A stretch of 64,000 nucleotides of DNA from Erwinia sp. HDF1-3R (GTDB lineage Bacteria; Pseudomonadota; Gammaproteobacteria; Enterobacterales; Enterobacteriaceae): NCBI RefSeq assembly GCF_039621855.1, contig NZ_CP155071.1:3720001-3784000 (forward strand). Reading direction: 5' to 3'. The translations under genes and the position numbers were made by a program. Of the stretch, positions 34,535 to 42,965 are shown one piece after another. Below the pieces are notes generated by a model. That model worked only from the letters and a program-made list of their open reading frames with translations, did not search any database and was not told the origin of the DNA. The first letter of the stretch is position 1. Each line of letters starts with the position of its first letter.

Positions 34535-35047
34535 ATGGATATTCTACTCAGACCCTGGTGCGATGAAGATGCGCCCGCCTTTGCCGAAGCCGTCAATGAC
34601 TCGCTGAACACGCTGCTGCCCTGGCTGCTGTGGGCGCACCCGGAATTTAAATCAGAAGAGGCGCGCCGCTGGTTTGCGGTGACGCAGCTTATGCGCGAAA
34701 ACAGCAGGGCTGATGAGCTGGGTATATTCAGCCAGGAGGGCCGGTTACTGGGCGGTGCCGGACTGCGCTATTCCTCTGAGCAAACTCATCACTGCTCAAT
34801 AGGCTACTGGGTACGCAGCAGCGACCAGCGCCAGGGCATTGCCAGCCAGGCCGTTCGCTATCTGGTTGAACTGGCCTGGCAGCGTCCGGAAAGGGAGATA
34901 GTGGAAATTCTTGCCGTGGAGGATAACGTCGCCAGCAGACGGGTCGCCACGCGCTGCGGGGCCAGGTTCATGGGGATCGCCTATGGGCTGATCGTATTAG
35001 ACAGCGGACCGGTCAACACCGCCGTCTACCAGTTTCGCCGCCCCTGA
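34535..35047 (+). CDS. GNAT-family N-acetyltransferase (RimJ/RimL-like)
   Basis: A 170-residue GNAT protein. It begins MDILLRPWCDEDAPAFAEAV, typical of the RimJ/RimL/Spermidine-type branch, and has the acetyl-CoA motif A region YWVRSSDQRQGIASQAVRYL followed by EILAVEDNVASRRVATRCGA (motif B). ATG 34535 is preceded by AGGAACGCC. Its target may be a protein N-terminus, antibiotic or small amine; this cannot be decided. Its 3' end overlaps the convergent GNAT gene by 51 bp. In E. coli yfiR/yfiN follow aroF instead. Confidence 0.8.
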   Translation: MDILLRPWCDEDAPAFAEAVNDSLNTLLPWLLWAHPEFKSEEARRWFAVTQLMRENSRADELGIFSQEGRLLGGAGLRYSSEQTHHCSIGYWVRSSDQRQGIASQAVRYLVELAWQRPEREIVEILAVEDNVASRRVATRCGARFMGIAYGLIVLDSGPVNTAVYQFRRP

Positions 35048-35749
35048 AAGAGTCTGCAAACGCTGGATCTGCTGCCCCTGAGCATCAAAGTTTTCCCTGT
35101 CCAGCCAGCGGGTTATGGCATGATTTATCGCCGGCCACTCGCTATCAAGGATGGAGAACCACTGCGTATCTCTTGAACGCCCTTTGCGGGTCATCATCTG
35201 CCGGAAGGTACCCTCATACTGAAACCCAAGCCGTTCAGCCGACGCCCGCGAGGGGGCATTCAATGCATCACATTTCCATTCGCAGCGGCGATAACCTAGC
35301 TCAAAGGTGTATTTCAGCATCAGATAAAGTGCTTCTGTGCCAATGATGGTCCGTTTCATCAGCGGTGACCAGGTCAGGCCGCCCAGCTCTATCGATCCGT
35401 TATCCCGATCAATGCGCATATACGAGGCCAGGCCCATCGCCCTGTTACGTTTGGCACAAAGAATAGTAAAGGTGATCACATTTTTTTCTGCTGCACGCTG
35501 TGCCAGCCAGTGACGAAATGCCTCCGGCGTTGAAGGGCGCTCATCGGTAAGGTAAGTCCAGTCGCGCCCGTCGGCGGCAAATGCATAGGCGGCATAGAGA
35601 TCGCCACTGTGTTTGGCGACGTCCAGCGGCTCCAGGCGGCAATAGCTCCCCTTGAGCGTCTGACGCTCAGGCATTCTGGCGGGCAGCCAGTCGGGTAATG
35701 CCGGGCCAATCGGCTGATCGAATTCGTTGAATCTCTGGGACACGGTCAT
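34997..35749 (-). CDS. GNAT-family N-acetyltransferase (RimL-like, ~250 aa)
   Basis: A 250-residue acetyltransferase of a widespread branch with N-terminus NEFDQPIGPALPDW and core motifs SIELGGLTWSPLMKRTIIG, TEALYLMLKYTFELGYRR and ALNAPSRASAERLGFQYEGT, which are hallmarks of RimJ/RimL GNATs. The C-terminal ~50 residues lie antisense to the end of the neighbouring GNAT gene (34997-35047 shared). The substrate is unknown. The start at 35749 has AAGGAAG almost adjacent, so the ribosome binding site spacing is short. Confidence 0.82.
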   Translation of the reverse strand: MTVSQRFNEFDQPIGPALPDWLPARMPERQTLKGSYCRLEPLDVAKHSGDLYAAYAFAADGRDWTYLTDERPSTPEAFRHWLAQRAAEKNVITFTILCAKRNRAMGLASYMRIDRDNGSIELGGLTWSPLMKRTIIGTEALYLMLKYTFELGYRRCEWKCDALNAPSRASAERLGFQYEGTFRQMMTRKGRSRDTQWFSILDSEWPAINHAITRWLDRENFDAQGQQIQRLQTLSGAAKLVDGGVDRSAV

Positions 35750-35938
35750 CTTCCTTCAATAATCGATAAGTCAGAATACGAAGCGCAGCGCGTTTTTCCC
35801 AGCGATAAACTGCAGGTTATGCCAGAGTTATGAATCAGATCGCTAAACGGTGAAATGACTGGTGGCTCCTCCCGTAACAATGTTGTCGCTATGTTAAATA
35901 TCAGGTAATATCCTATCTTTCCGACAAAGGAAATGATC

Positions 35939-36631
35939 ATGACGCTTTCTTTTCGTATCGCGCTTGTTGGAGATTTTCGCTCCACCGCCGTTGCTCATCA
36001 GGCCATCCCCCCCGCCATTCAGCTTGCCGCCGATCACCTTAACCTCAATATTTCTGCCGAATGGCTTCCCACTGCATCAATAACGGATACGTCAGTATTG
36101 GAGCCTTATGATGCGATTTGGGTGGTACCCGGTAGCCCATATCAAAACGATCAGGGCGCGATGATGGCCATCACCTGGGCGCGGGTAAACGACGTCCCGT
36201 TTCTGGGTTCATGCGGCGGATTCCAGTATGCCCTTATCGAGTATGCCCGCAATGTGATTGGCTGGCAGGATGCTGCTCATAAGGAGACGGATACTGAAGG
36301 GCGAATGGTTATCGTACCGCTGAGCTGCGCGCTAATAGAAGAGACAGATGACATCATTATTGAAGAGGGGTCGGTGATTGCTCAGGCGTATGGAAAGCTT
36401 AAAACACACGAAGGCTACCACTGTCGTTTCGGAGTGGATCCGGGCTTTATTGCCGAACTGGAGAGCTATCCGCTGCGTGTTACGGCATGGGATCGTGAAG
36501 GTGGCGTGCGCGGTATAGAGCTGCCGACACACCGTTTTTTCGTGGCAACGCTTTTCCAGTCTGAACGGGCCGCCCTGCGAAATGCACTTTCTCCACTGGT
36601 CGTCTCGCTGCTAAGAGCCGCAGCACGCTAA
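35939..36631 (+). CDS. Class I glutamine amidotransferase-like protein (CTP synthase C-terminal-related)
   Basis: A 230-residue stand-alone domain resembling the amidotransferase half of CTP synthase: VALVGDF-like start (RIALVGDFRS), the oxyanion segment VVPGSPYQND, and the nucleophile elbow FLGSCGGFQYALIEYARN with Cys92. The C-terminal triad position reads LFQSE where active class I enzymes have F-H-P-E, so the catalytic histidine appears to be missing. It may be a non-hydrolysing or differently acting homologue. ATG 35939 (AAGGA, 7-bp spacing) is chosen over ATG 35933. Confidence 0.7.
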   Translation: MTLSFRIALVGDFRSTAVAHQAIPPAIQLAADHLNLNISAEWLPTASITDTSVLEPYDAIWVVPGSPYQNDQGAMMAITWARVNDVPFLGSCGGFQYALIEYARNVIGWQDAAHKETDTEGRMVIVPLSCALIEETDDIIIEEGSVIAQAYGKLKTHEGYHCRFGVDPGFIAELESYPLRVTAWDREGGVRGIELPTHRFFVATLFQSERAALRNALSPLVVSLLRAAAR

Positions 36632-36780
36632 AAAGCCGTGCGCCATTATAAAAATATATAGCGTGCTTATTAAGGAAGGAATAATTAATATAAATTAACC
36701 TTAAATTAATAATGGCTTTACCCGACAGGCGTGTTTATTTTAATCTGACTAAATTTAATAATACATAATGTACAAATCCA

Positions 36781-36807
36781 TAAAGTCCTCAGAAAAAAAG
36801 CCGATAA
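36781..36807 (+). promoter_or_regulatory. FliA (sigma-28) flagellar class 3 promoter
   Basis: TAAA (36781-36784), a 15-bp spacer and GCCGATAA (36800-36807) are an exact match to the enterobacterial sigma-28 consensus. It lies 68 bp before the chemotaxis receptor start. Confidence 0.93.
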
Positions 36808-36875
36808 GGTTTATCTCAGGGCCTTTTCTGACCTGATGAACATTCTTATGGTTTTAACGAATTTCAGAGGTCACC

Positions 36876-38525
36876 ATGTCTATCACACAGCGCTTATCAA
36901 TCACTTTCTCTCTCCTTGCTATTGCAATAGTTGCTCTGGTAATCGTAGCGTTATCAGCCATATCGGGATTCCAGTCAAGGTTTGAATTTGTTCAGTACAA
37001 CACCATTCCCAGCATTACAGATCTCGACAAGTCGATAAGCGCCTCCAGTAATTTTGGTATTGCTCTGTATCGTTATAAAGTCATCACGGACGAAACTAAA
37101 TTGCCTGCGGCCGAAAAAGACATCTATCAGATACTGGATCAGCTGACGTCGTTTACCGACTATTATAAGAAAAATGATATATCAAGTGATGAGGATGGGC
37201 AGTTAACCAACCTCGCTTATCAAAATATTGACGCGGTACGTCAGGCTCTCCCCGCCTTCTTCGCTGCATCACGTGCCCATAATGATGCCCTGACGCTTTC
37301 GCTCATGCAGAGTGATACCGGCGTCGGCAGCGCAGGAAGAAAGCTTACCAGCGACCTCAAGAAGCAGATCGAATTAAATATCACTATCGGTAACGGCCTG
37401 AGAGAAGATAACCAGCGGATTTATTCCAGACTTATCTGGGTATTATCCATCGGTGCTGCGCTGACTATTCTGATACTGGGATTCTTTGCCATCAGGACGA
37501 TACTCAGCATAAAGAGAAGCCTTTTTGGGATGGAATCCGTCATGAGTGAGGTCAGTATCAACCTTGACCTGACTCAACGAGCCGATGACCGCCGTAAGGA
37601 TGAAATTGGTAAAACAGCAGCGGCCTTCAATAATCTGCTTGAGCGGGTTGGCACAACGCTCTCATCGGTTAATGACTCATCCTACTCGGTCAGTACAGCG
37701 TCTTCTCAAATCGCGGCGGGCAACGAAGATTTATCCTCACGTACCGAACAGCAGGCCGCTTCTCTTGAACAAACCTCAGCAAGTATGGCGGCATTAAGCG
37801 ATACGGTGAAACAAAACGCCGAAAGTGCTAATCAGGCAAATATTCTTGCCGGTACGGCCAACAAAATGTCGGTGCAAAATGGTGACTCCGTTAAAACCAT
37901 GCTCACAACGATGGATGATATTAAAAACAGCTCGGGAAGAATTTCAGAGATCACCGGCCTGATCGAAGGCATTGCCTTCCAGACCAATATTCTGGCGCTG
38001 AACGCCGCCGTCGAAGCCGCCAGAGCCGGGGAACATGGGCGAGGCTTCGCCGTGGTCGCGTCAGAAGTTCGCAATCTTGCGCAGCGCTCATCGTCTGCTG
38101 CCCGGGAAATTAAGGAGCTGATCACGGCTTCTTCCCAGCAGGTTGAAAGTGGTGCCAGCCAGGCGGCCAACGTGGGCGACAACTCGGAGAAAGTGCGTAT
38201 CGCGATTCAGCAGGTAGCGGATATCGTCAATGAGATCGCCGCGGCCACTACCGGGCAGAGCCAGGGGATTGAACAGGTGCATCAGGCCATTGGGCAGATG
38301 GATGAAGTTACCCAGCAAAATGCCGCGTTGGTAGAGGAGGCATCTTCGGCTTCACGCTCGCTCCAGGAGCAGGCAGAAAACCTGAGCGCCCTGGTCTCGT
38401 CTTTCAAAGTTGCCTCAACGACTGAGAGAAGACGTAGTCCGCACGTGGTTAAACGTCCAGCGCCAATCATCAAAGGGAGTCCTGCGTTAAGCACGGCAGG
38501 CGAAGGAAGCTGGGAAAGCTTCTAA
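36876..38525 (+). CDS. Methyl-accepting chemotaxis protein
   Basis: Inner-membrane chemoreceptor of 549 residues. The layout is TM1 (about 10-32), a periplasmic four-helix-bundle-type sensor (about 33-188), TM2 (about 189-208), HAMP, methylation helices, the invariant hairpin tip [19 protein letters not shown], and a C-terminal SWESF that fits the xWxxF CheR/CheB docking pentapeptide of high-abundance receptors. The sensor domain shows no signature I can assign to a ligand. Single gene driven by a FliA promoter, followed by a terminator. Confidence 0.93.
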   Translation: MSITQRLSITFSLLAIAIVALVIVALSAISGFQSRFEFVQYNTIPSITDLDKSISASSNFGIALYRYKVITDETKLPAAEKDIYQILDQLTSFTDYYKKNDISSDEDGQLTNLAYQNIDAVRQALPAFFAASRAHNDALTLSLMQSDTGVGSAGRKLTSDLKKQIELNITIGNGLREDNQRIYSRLIWVLSIGAALTILILGFFAIRTILSIKRSLFGMESVMSEVSINLDLTQRADDRRKDEIGKTAAAFNNLLERVGTTLSSVNDSSYSVSTASSQIAAGNEDLSSRTEQQAASLEQTSASMAALSDTVKQNAESANQANILAGTANKMSVQNGDSVKTMLTTMDDIKNSSGRISEITGLIEGIAFQTNILALNAAVEAARAGEHGRGFAVVASEVRNLAQRSSSAAREIKELITASSQQVESGASQAANVGDNSEKVRIAIQQVADIVNEIAAATTGQSQGIEQVHQAIGQMDEVTQQNAALVEEASSASRSLQEQAENLSALVSSFKVASTTERRRSPHVVKRPAPIIKGSPALSTAGEGSWESF

Positions 38526-38627
38526 ATAAGGCGCGCACTATCGCTCCAGAGTGTTACGTACCCGATTGCGCGTTCTGGAGTAGTTTATTAGCCTGATAGA
38601 CGCTTAATATCTCATTACCCCTGCCCT

Positions 38628-38658
38628 AACCCCCTTTTCATTTGAAAGGGGGTTTTCC
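38628..38658 (+). terminator. Terminator after the chemoreceptor gene
   Basis: AACCCCCTTTTCA (38628-38640) pairs with TGAAAGGGGGTT (38643-38654), with one bulge, followed by TTCC. It ends the monocistronic unit. Confidence 0.75.
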
Positions 38659-38723
38659 AAAGCCAGACGGCGACTTCACAAAATGGCTATCAGATAGGAT
38701 TGCGATCCGGGTGCCTTACTTTT

Positions 38724-38906
38724 CTATGGCGAATATTGTCGCCATCTGCCCCATCTGTTTTTGAGCAAATATAGCCTGGTCGTGACATCAGATAAACGCA
38801 TGGTCAGCGTCTCCTCTTTTCTGACAAGGTAGTCCGGCGGGTAAATAATCGGGGTACCATCAAAAATACATTGGGAATATACAACAAGCGTCGAAGCATA
38901 TGTAGG
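38724..38906 (-). pseudogene. Gene fragment of unknown family
   Basis: The - strand is open for about 60 codons with a plausible protein-like translation (STLVVYSQCIFDGTPIIYPP, later LVRKEETLTMRLSDVTTR) ending in TAG. There is no start codon or ribosome binding site at the 5' side, where a stop precedes it. It is probably the decayed 3' end of a gene. I do not recognise the family. Confidence 0.35.
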
Positions 38907-38998
38907 TCACTGGGTTCCCTGGATTGGAGCCTAGATAACTGCTTATGATCTTTCCATCATTACCCTTAACGTCATTCATCGCTATAAATTAATCATGG

Positions 38999-39331
38999 GT
39001 GTCAAAGGGTAAGGCAGGGATAAATAAAGCTGAAAGCGTTCGCCGCCTGATTACCATGTGTTTTTTGGATATGCCAGATGGCGCATCTCTAAGTACGAGT
39101 AAAAATGGCATTACTCCTGAAGAAGCTAATGATTTCTTTAAAGAGTAAGCTGGATCTCTTCACGTTGATATGGCTGATTTCGACTTCAGAATACACTTCC
39201 CAAATGAGGCTGTCCGGTTTTTTCCAATTGAAATTCTGCCAAAATATATGCGTAGTGATAATCACAAACCCGAACCGTTAACCATTCATATGCTTATTGA
39301 ATTGGCTGAAGCTGGCCGCTGGCTTTACTGA
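38999..39331 (+). pseudogene. DUF1493-type protein remnant with in-frame stop
   Basis: One frame reads ...NGITPEEANDFFKE, then TAA (39146-39148), then AGSLHVDMADFDFRIHFPNE...EPLTIHMLIELAEAGRWLY and TGA at 39329. The pieces together resemble DUF1493 (acyl-carrier-protein-like) small proteins, which end with PLTI-x-ML-x(4)-AG-RW. The stop replaces what is probably a tyrosine or phenylalanine codon. No good start is visible upstream, so the gene is most likely dead. Family assignment is from memory. Confidence 0.5.
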
Positions 39332-39382
39332 TACTGCTTCCCTTAAACACGCCGGTGCTGTCATTTTGCGTACAGTACCAAT

Positions 39383-39417
39383 AAACAAGGGGTTAGCCGA
39401 TAGCTAACCCCTTGTTT
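39383..39417. repeat. 15-bp perfect hairpin at the chromosome/prophage boundary region
   Basis: AAACAAGGGGTTAGC (39383-39397) is inversely repeated at 39403-39417 with a CGATA loop. It can act as a terminator in either direction (short T-run on each side). It lies between chromosomal remnants and the first prophage gene; the att site itself could not be located. Confidence 0.7.
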
Positions 39418-39578
39418 GCTATTAACTTTAAGATGTCGTGTTAACGGGTCCTTAGTTAAGACGCTTTTATTAAGCCGCCATAAAAATCATGCACTCATTA
39501 ATAAAAAAATTAGTTAAACTAATATTTAATGCACTAAGTTGCAGTGTCATGGAAGTTATGTTGCCACTTTGCTGCCAT

Positions 39579-40340
39579 TCAAATTCTGGTGCGCCTGAGT
39601 GTCTGGATGCTTTGGAGCTTCAGCTTTCTTAGCTTTGCAGAAGAGTTTATGAAATTGATAAAACCAATGACTAAGATTGCGAAAGATAAAATAAAAAAGG
39701 TTGTAGTTAATTTGTAAGCTAGAATAACTTTATTTTCTAAATCAACCTCATTTTGAACGACCTTTCTTTTCTTTTCTTCTTGTAAATGCTGACAAAGCAA
39801 GGTGTAGTCATTATTTTTAATTTGTTGAGCCGAGCAGTCAATTTCTTTCCGAGAATCAAAATCTAGTATCTCAACGTCATTTATATAAAACCTTTGCCCG
39901 TTTTGAAATTTATAGATAGCATAACCTGATTTAAACTCGGTTGCCGCCTCCCCAGTCACTAACCCCATACAGACACAAAAAATAGCAAGACACCCAATAG
40001 CCACCTTATCGTATTTATTTGGTTTTTTACTACCTGCAAATCCAAAAAAACCGGAGAACATAAATGAAATAGAAGATATGAGGTTTTTATTTATACATTC
40101 CTGTATAAACACAACATCACTCAGAGTTCTAGCTTTTATGCCAGTAAAAAACCTAAATAACCTGATATCATAAAGCTCATTATTCAATGATTTTAAGTTT
40201 TGATTAATAAAATCTAGTCTTAATAATTTTATAAAAAAAACCAGTATAAAGTGTACGCCGCCCACTCTGATAGTGGCCAAAATGAAAGCAACAAAATATG
40301 CTATATACTTGTAATATTCTAAATTATTATTTCCTTGCAT
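39579..40340 (-). CDS. Hypothetical membrane protein beside int (prophage cargo)
   Basis: 253 residues of unknown function. Predicted membrane segments are at about 10-35, 88-100 or 113-130 and 213-232, with a Lys-rich cytosolic middle section. N-terminal half motif: NNELYDIRLFRFFTGIKART. AT-rich relative to the phage backbone. It starts 4 bp after the int stop, so it would be co-transcribed with int. The position between int and the attachment site is typical for lysogenic-conversion genes in P2-like prophages. I do not recognise the family; a superinfection-exclusion or defence role is only an inference. Confidence 0.7.
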   Translation of the reverse strand: MQGNNNLEYYKYIAYFVAFILATIRVGGVHFILVFFIKLLRLDFINQNLKSLNNELYDIRLFRFFTGIKARTLSDVVFIQECINKNLISSISFMFSGFFGFAGSKKPNKYDKVAIGCLAIFCVCMGLVTGEAATEFKSGYAIYKFQNGQRFYINDVEILDFDSRKEIDCSAQQIKNNDYTLLCQHLQEEKKRKVVQNEVDLENKVILAYKLTTTFFILSFAILVIGFINFINSSAKLRKLKLQSIQTLRRTRI

Positions 40341-40344
40341 GGGA

Positions 40345-40956
40345 TCATCCTATATTAGCTATTGAGTTTAGATTTGCAGCCTCTTCTAAGTGGCCTGGTG
40401 CAAAGTAAGCATAACGCATAGTTTCACGAATATTGGCGTGACCGAATATACGCTGCAGTACCAAAATGTTACCGTCATTCATCATAAAGTAACTTGCAAA
40501 GGTATGGCGCAGTACATGTGTATTTTGCCCTTCTGCCAGTTCATTGTCGGTTAAGGCCAGCATCTTTTTAAACTCCTGATAGCAGGGGCGGAACATCTTC
40601 CCCAGTAACGGCGGTAGTTCGTCATAAAGCCAGCGCGGGATCAGAACGGTGCGATTGTTGCCGCCTTTAGTTTGGGTAAAGGTCAACTTGTAAGGAGATA
40701 ACTGAGAACGATTAAGCCTCTCCGCTTCATCCCATCTTGCGCCTGTTGCAAGACACACCTTAATGATCCGTGTCAAATTGAGCTTGCCGTAAGGCTTGCA
40801 GGCGCTCAGTAATATCTTTATCTGGCTATCAGTCAACCAGGACATTTCCTTTTCTTTCTCTTTAAAGATGCTAACACCTTCGATGGGGTTGGGTAACTTC
40901 CATTCACCCAGCCTACGTAGTTCATTAAAGACAGCATCAAGATATTGCTGCTCACG
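40345..40956 (-). pseudogene. int: P2-type integrase, C-terminal part, truncated by IS insertion
   Basis: Tyrosine recombinase catalytic domain of the P2 Int family: REQQYLDAVFNELRRLGEW, catalytic Arg in CLATGARWDEAE, HVLRHTFASYFM (H-x-x-R), GHANIRETMRYAYFAPGHLE with the nucleophilic tyrosine. About 204 native residues remain of about 340. The N-terminal arm-binding and core-binding part (roughly 140 residues) is missing, and the frame runs into the IS left end at 40957. Recombination activity is not expected. Confidence 0.9.
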
Positions 40957-41036
40957 TGACCCTGACCCAAAATCCTGCTCCATTCAGAAACAGAATTCCG
41001 GCATGATAAACACTCCCCTGAACGGAGGCTGTGCCG

Positions 41037-41303
41037 ATGAAAAAGTCACGATTCACCGAAGAGCAGATTGTTTTTGCCCTCAAGCAGGCTGAACTGGGTA
41101 CGTCAGTGCCGGACGTCTGTCGCAAGCTGGGCATTTCGGATGCCACTTTCTATACGTGGCGTAAAAAATACGGCGGCATTTCTCCTTCGGAGCTGAAGCA
41201 TATGCGGCAACTGGAAGAGGAAAATCTGCGGCTGAAGAGGCTGGTTGCCGATCTGAGCCTCGACAAGGCGATGCTGCAGGACGTGCTGGCAAAAAAGAGC
41301 TGA
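41037..41303 (+). CDS. IS3-family transposase OrfA
   Basis: An 88-residue helix-turn-helix protein: KKSRFTEEQIVFALKQAE, GTSVPDVCRKLGISDATFY, then a leucine-zipper-like ENLRLKRLVADLSLDKAMLQ. This is typical of the IS407 group. ATG 41037 has GGAGG 9 bp upstream. The last codons contain A-AAA-AAG (41291-41297), the programmed -1 frameshift site producing the OrfAB transposase. Confidence 0.92.
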   Translation: MKKSRFTEEQIVFALKQAELGTSVPDVCRKLGISDATFYTWRKKYGGISPSELKHMRQLEEENLRLKRLVADLSLDKAMLQDVLAKKS

Positions 41304-42145
41304 CGCTGGCACGCCTGCGCGAATGGGTCAGGGATTTGCAAGCCCGCTACGGTGCCAGTGAGAGACAGGTCTGTTTTGCGCTGCGGGTCAGCCGCAGCTC
41401 GTTTCGATATCGTTCTGTGGCCGCCGACGACAGCGCACTGCGGCTACGCATCCGTGAGATAACCGAAACCCGGGTTCATTACGGGTACCGCCGGGTACAC
41501 GTGATGCTCAGGCGGGAAGGCTGGCGCGATAATCACAAAAGAATCTACCGCCTCTACTGTGAGCAGGGTCTGTCGCTGCGCCTCAAACGGCCACGCCGCA
41601 ATAAATCGGCCCAGCGCCGACAACCGCAGCCTCAGGGTCTGTATCCGAATCACGTCTGGGGCATGGATTTTGTCTCGGACGCGCTGTTTAACGGGCGACG
41701 ACTGCGCCTGCTGACGGTTATCGACCTTTACACCCGCGAATGCCTGGGGATCTGCGTAGGGCAGAATCTGCGTTCAACAGAAGTGGCAGAAATGCTGAAC
41801 AGCATAGCGCTCAGGCGTCCCTTACCGCAGTTGCTGAAAACCGATAATGGATCTGAATTTGCAGGAAAAATGCTGGATAGGTGGGTCTATGAAAGAGGGA
41901 TCAGGATCGACTTCTCACGGCCGGGAACACCGACGGACAACGCCACGGTCGAGTCCTTCAACGGCAGGTTGCGGCAGGAATGCCTGAACGAGAACTGGTT
42001 CATGTCTCTGGAGGATGCACGGTGCAAAATCGAGGCCTGGCGCATACACTATAACCAGAGTCGTCCCCATTCTGCACTGGGCTGGATGACTCCCTCTGAA
42101 TTTGCCGAAAAATCTGCCGGTTGCCAGAATACGCAACCAACATGA
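41297..42145 (+). CDS. IS3-family transposase OrfB (DDE integrase domain), read by -1 frameshift
   Basis: Catalytic part of the transposase. After the slip at 41291-41297 the frame continues ELTLARLREWVRDLQARYG. It contains an HTH_21-type region (HYGYRRVHVMLRREGW) and the DDE triad in VWGMDFVSDAL (D), LLKTDNGSEFAG (D) and ATVESFNGRLRQECLN (E). The C-terminus YNQSRPHSALGWMTPSEFA is diagnostic for IS3. The frame is intact, so the element may still be active. Confidence 0.93.
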   Translation, partial: ELTLARLREWVRDLQARYGASERQVCFALRVSRSSFRYRSVAADDSALRLRIREITETRVHYGYRRVHVMLRREGWRDNHKRIYRLYCEQGLSLRLKRPRRNKSAQRRQPQPQGLYPNHVWGMDFVSDALFNGRRLRLLTVIDLYTRECLGICVGQNLRSTEVAEMLNSIALRRPLPQLLKTDNGSEFAGKMLDRWVYERGIRIDFSRPGTPTDNATVESFNGRLRQECLNENWFMSLEDARCKIEAWRIHYNQSRPHSALGWMTPSEFAEKSAGCQNTQPT

Positions 42146-42193
42146 AGCCGGTTATTCCTGATTATGAATGGATCACATACGGGGAGCGGGTCA

Positions 42194-42494
42194 GTGAGTG
42201 CATGTCTATGCTGCATAAATCCGCATGATCCCAAAAGGATCGTTTACCCTCCGGCCCGCCAGTACTGCCGGGCTTTTGTTGCACCTGCATGAAAACCACT
42301 ACATAAAGCGGGCAGGCGTGGCGGGGCTACGAGCGCGCGCCGGAATGTTTGAAATCAGAAATTCTGAAATTAAGGACAATTTTAGAAGATGTTGATAGAC
42401 TCGATAAGACAAAGTGGTTTAGCTCCTCTAAAGAGGAATATCAGATATTGATGATATCAACTTGAAAACCTAACATTTAAAGTTGGAGACTTGG
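42194..42494. other. cos-containing non-coding segment between IS and cargo genes
   Basis: About 300 bp without a convincing gene. A P2-like cohesive-end sequence lies at 42315-42333. The right half turns AT-rich and leads into the cargo operon. A 46-codon open stretch (42307-42465) has no good start and is not called. Confidence 0.6.
42315..42333. other. Putative cos (cohesive end) site
   Basis: GGCGTGGCGGGGCTACGAG resembles the P2 cos core GGCGAGGCGGGGAAAGCAC (12 of the first 12 bases match except one). It sits at the expected place, upstream of portal gene Q on the lysis/replication side. Recognition is from memory of P2. Confidence 0.6.
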
Positions 42495-42965
42495 ATGTCT
42501 ATTGAAGAAAAGTATTTTCATAACATTAACTTAAATTGCGATTTTTTTAATTCTTTAAGGGCAGACTACGAAGGTTTTGACGAATGGTTTATCTTAAAGT
42601 CAGAAAGTAAAGCTTATGTGTCTTATAATGAAGCAGGAGAGATGGATGGTTTTTTATATCTTAAAATTGAGAATGAACCAATCAATGACACCAATCCAAA
42701 CTTCCCTGCAAAACAAAGACTTAAGCTAGGTATATTTAAAATAAATGCGCATGGTACTAAGTTAGGTGAAAGATTTGTTAGACTGGTTTTTCAGTTTGCG
42801 ATGAACAATAGCTTAAAAGAGATTTATGTTACTATATTTGATAAGCATGCAGGACTCATTACTCTTTTAAATCGTTACGGCTTTGAATTAAGAGCAAGGA
42901 AAATAAAGCCGACTATCAATGGTCATGAAGGTGTCTATTTCAAAAGTTTAGAGTGGAGAGATTGA
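42495..42965 (+). CDS. GNAT-family acetyltransferase (cargo gene 1)
   Basis: 156 residues. The fold pattern is GNAT-like: an N-terminal helix pair (FFNSLRADYEGFDEWF), strands with GFLYLKIE, a conserved KLGIFKINAHGTKLGERFVR segment that fits motif A, and a C-terminal EIYVTIFDKHAGLITLLNRY GF region typical of motif B. ATG 42495, with GGAG 6 bp upstream, is chosen over an in-frame TTG at 42483. The stop abuts the next gene's start (spacing 0), indicating an operon with the PUA-like and ASCH genes. Target unknown; AT-rich. Confidence 0.7.
   Translation: MSIEEKYFHNINLNCDFFNSLRADYEGFDEWFILKSESKAYVSYNEAGEMDGFLYLKIENEPINDTNPNFPAKQRLKLGIFKINAHGTKLGERFVRLVFQFAMNNSLKEIYVTIFDKHAGLITLLNRYGFELRARKIKPTINGHEGVYFKSLEWRD

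Larger units (their letters stand above)
40957..42193 (+). mobile_element. IS3-family (IS407-group) insertion sequence
   Basis: About 1237 bp bounded by imperfect inverted repeats starting TGACCC: the left end from 40957 and the reverse complement of the sequence ending GGGTCA at 42193. The repeats share TGACCC, TCCATTCA and a CCGGC block in the first ~47 nt. It contains orfA and orfB with an A-AAA-AAG slippery site. No target duplication is visible (CACG left, GTGA right). The integrase gene does not resume on the right, so the IS marks a deletion junction. Confidence 0.85.

Noticed and set aside
39383..39417. Hairpin considered as the prophage attachment core
   Set aside because: It is an inverted, not a direct, repeat, and the right prophage end is outside the window, so the core cannot be verified.
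40951..42197. Target-site duplication of the IS
   Set aside because: Flanking bases (CACG and GTGA) are not duplicates, and the right flank is unrelated to int, so no duplication can be claimed.
42307..42465. Short open stretch downstream of cos (RGYERAPECLKSEILKLRT...)
   Set aside because: No start codon with ribosome binding site; overlaps the cos-like sequence; too short to support.
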